A stretch of 6,961 nucleotides of DNA, from the NCBI GenBank assembly GCA_035527455.1, contig DATLAN010000603.1:1-6961 (forward strand). The letters run 5' to 3'. Positions 6,157 through 6,961 of this stretch are shown in pieces. Source of the DNA: DATLAN01 sp035527455 (lineage in GTDB: Bacteria > Planctomycetota > Planctomycetia > Pirellulales > Thermoguttaceae). Under the pieces are notes generated by a model, which was given only the letters and a program-made list of their open reading frames with translations, was not told where the DNA came from and did no database searches. Both the position numbers and the translations under genes were made by a program. The first letter of the stretch is position 1. Every line of letters starts with the position of its first letter.

Positions 6157-6701
6157 ATTATCGGCCGCAATTCCTTCCGCAGCCGTCCTCGAGCCATCGA
6201 GAGCCGGCCGCGGACCGTGCTGACCGGCAGTCCGAGGATCTCCGCGATCGTCTCGTACGAACACCGGTCGAACGCCCTCAGCTCCAGCACGTCGCGTTGC
6301 TCGGGGCTCAGCCCGGCGATGGCCTCGTGGATCTGCCGACACCGGCGTTGTTGATCGAGTTGTTCCGGCGGTTCCGGCTTGCCGTCGGCCGGTTCCGCAC
6401 GGCCACTTTCTCGCATCTGCTCCAATGACAAGGTCGGTCGGCGTCCATACCGGTGATTGGCCGCCTCGTTGATCGCGATCCGATACAGCCAGGTGTAGAA
6501 CGTGCTCAGGGCGTGAAATCCGTGCAACTTGAAAAAGGCCCTCGCCAGCGCCTTCTGCACCACGTCGTCGGCGTCTTCGCGGCTCCCGGCCAGGGGGACC
6601 ATCGCGTGGCGAAGACGATCCCGGTACTTGCCGACCAGTCGGCCGAAAGCGATCTCGCAGCCGCGGAGCGTCTCATCGATAAGCAAAGCGTCTTCGTCCA
6701 T
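6150..6701 (-). CDS. ECF RNA polymerase sigma factor (first of two, RpoE-like)
   Basis: A 183-residue sigma-70-family ECF factor. Region 2 is about residues 12-85: FGRLVGKYRDRLRH, then DADDVVQKALARAFFKLHGF, then TWLYRIAINEAANHRYGRR. A charged, variable linker covers about 90-120. Region 4 is about 124-178: LSPEQRDVLELRAFDRCSYE, then TIAEILGLPVSTVRGRLSMARGRL with the DNA-reading helix. Both regions are intact and the length is normal for the class. The ATG at 6701 is preferred, with GGAAC about eight bases upstream. A GTG at 6731 would overlap the preceding gene by 16 bases and add ten residues with no family support. The gene begins 14 bases after the preceding stop, so it is probably co-transcribed with that gene. 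The stop TAG (6150-6152) lies in the edge of the repeat element; the protein ends RKELRPIMG. No anti-sigma gene lies next to it inside the window, so its regulator may be the partial protein upstream or lie elsewhere. Confidence 0.9.
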   Translation of the reverse strand: MDEDALLIDETLRGCEIAFGRLVGKYRDRLRHAMVPLAGSREDADDVVQKALARAFFKLHGFHALSTFYTWLYRIAINEAANHRYGRRPTLSLEQMRESGRAEPADGKPEPPEQLDQQRRCRQIHEAIAGLSPEQRDVLELRAFDRCSYETIAEILGLPVSTVRGRLSMARGRLRKELRPIMG

Positions 6702-6715
6702 GGCAGGTTCCGTTC

Positions 6716-6961
6716 TCAGTTCCACCACCACTGGTTCGGATCGCTCGCGGTGGCCTCGGTACGGATGGGGTCCAGGTCATCCGCCGTCTCGGTCTTCTCG
6801 ATCACCGCCCAAGGCTGCAACATCACGCCGCCGGAGGCGCTGATCACCCAGTTGCGGCCTTTCTTCAATACGCTGGCCTGGCTGTCGACCTGCGTCGGGG
6901 CGAAGTATTCTTCCACCTCGACGTCCGCCGGGTCCAACAGCGTCGGCATGCTGTAGCCGGC
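6716..6961 (-). CDS. C-terminal end of an unrecognised protein (5' truncated by the window)
   Basis: The frame is open to the window edge, and four codons (Ala-Gly-Tyr-Ser) precede the in-frame Met at 6949. The gene therefore most likely starts outside, and the Met may be internal. The visible 81 residues have no signal or membrane segment. They are rich in Asp/Glu/Pro (LDPADVEVEEYFAP) with a central strand-like part (NWVISASGGVMLQPWAVIEK) and an unusual tail of three Trp residues (QWWWN). I do not recognise a family. It lies immediately upstream of the first sigma factor (14-base gap) and is probably in the same transcript. Confidence 0.6.
   Translation of the reverse strand, partial: AGYSMPTLLDPADVEVEEYFAPTQVDSQASVLKKGRNWVISASGGVMLQPWAVIEKTETADDLDPIRTEATASDPNQWWWN

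Noticed and set aside
5932..6342. A minus-strand 136-residue frame crossing the first sigma gene into the repeat element
   Set aside because: It is a different frame from the sigma gene. Its C-terminal part is translated repeat (QLSVVSCQLSV-type), a typical spurious product.
6702..6731. GTG start at 6731 for the first sigma factor
   Set aside because: It would add ten residues with no ECF similarity and overlap the preceding gene. The ATG at 6701 has a reasonable ribosome site and a normal ECF start.

Overview
The window looks like a piece of a Planctomycetota chromosome. This is inferred, not proven. The base composition is GC-rich. A large secreted protein combines PQQ-type propeller repeats, a methyltransferase-like fold and a malectin-like C-terminus. 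There are two ECF sigma factors, and a sigma / membrane anti-sigma-like / PDZ gene trio. All supported genes lie on the minus strand, so transcription runs from high to low coordinates.

Layout in the direction of transcription. (1) 6961-6716 is the C-terminal end of an unrecognised protein that continues beyond the window. (2) Fourteen bases later comes an ECF sigma factor, 6701-6150. (3) Its stop codon lies in the edge of a roughly 260-bp palindromic repeat element, 5894-6156. The element has heptamer-repeat arms in opposite orientation and a core that can fold as twin hairpins or as one long hairpin. (4) A second, different ECF sigma factor starts at a GTG at 5767. (5) Its stop overlaps by 4 bp (ATGA) the start of a single-pass membrane protein, 5291-4743, probably an anti-sigma or sensor protein. 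(6) After 28 bases comes an exported PDZ-domain protein, 4714-4007. (7) After a roughly 300-base gap with a possible promoter comes an exported protein of about 1164 residues, 3682-188. (8) About 105 bases beyond its stop there is a good intrinsic terminator, 61-83.

Inferred working model: the second sigma factor, the membrane protein and the PDZ protein form an envelope-sensing regulatory unit. The membrane protein has a short cytoplasmic N-terminus that could hold the sigma factor and a longer extracytoplasmic part that could meet the PDZ protein. The large propeller protein is an envelope or secreted protein that may or may not belong to the same regulon. The repeat element sits where it could shape transcription or RNA stability between the two sigma genes.

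The most unusual points are the repeat element and its loop-loop complementarity, the predicted export of a methyltransferase-like fold, and three identical 27-bp in-frame repeats encoding a Lys/Pro/Glu linker inside the propeller. No CRISPR array, tRNA, rRNA or transposase was seen.
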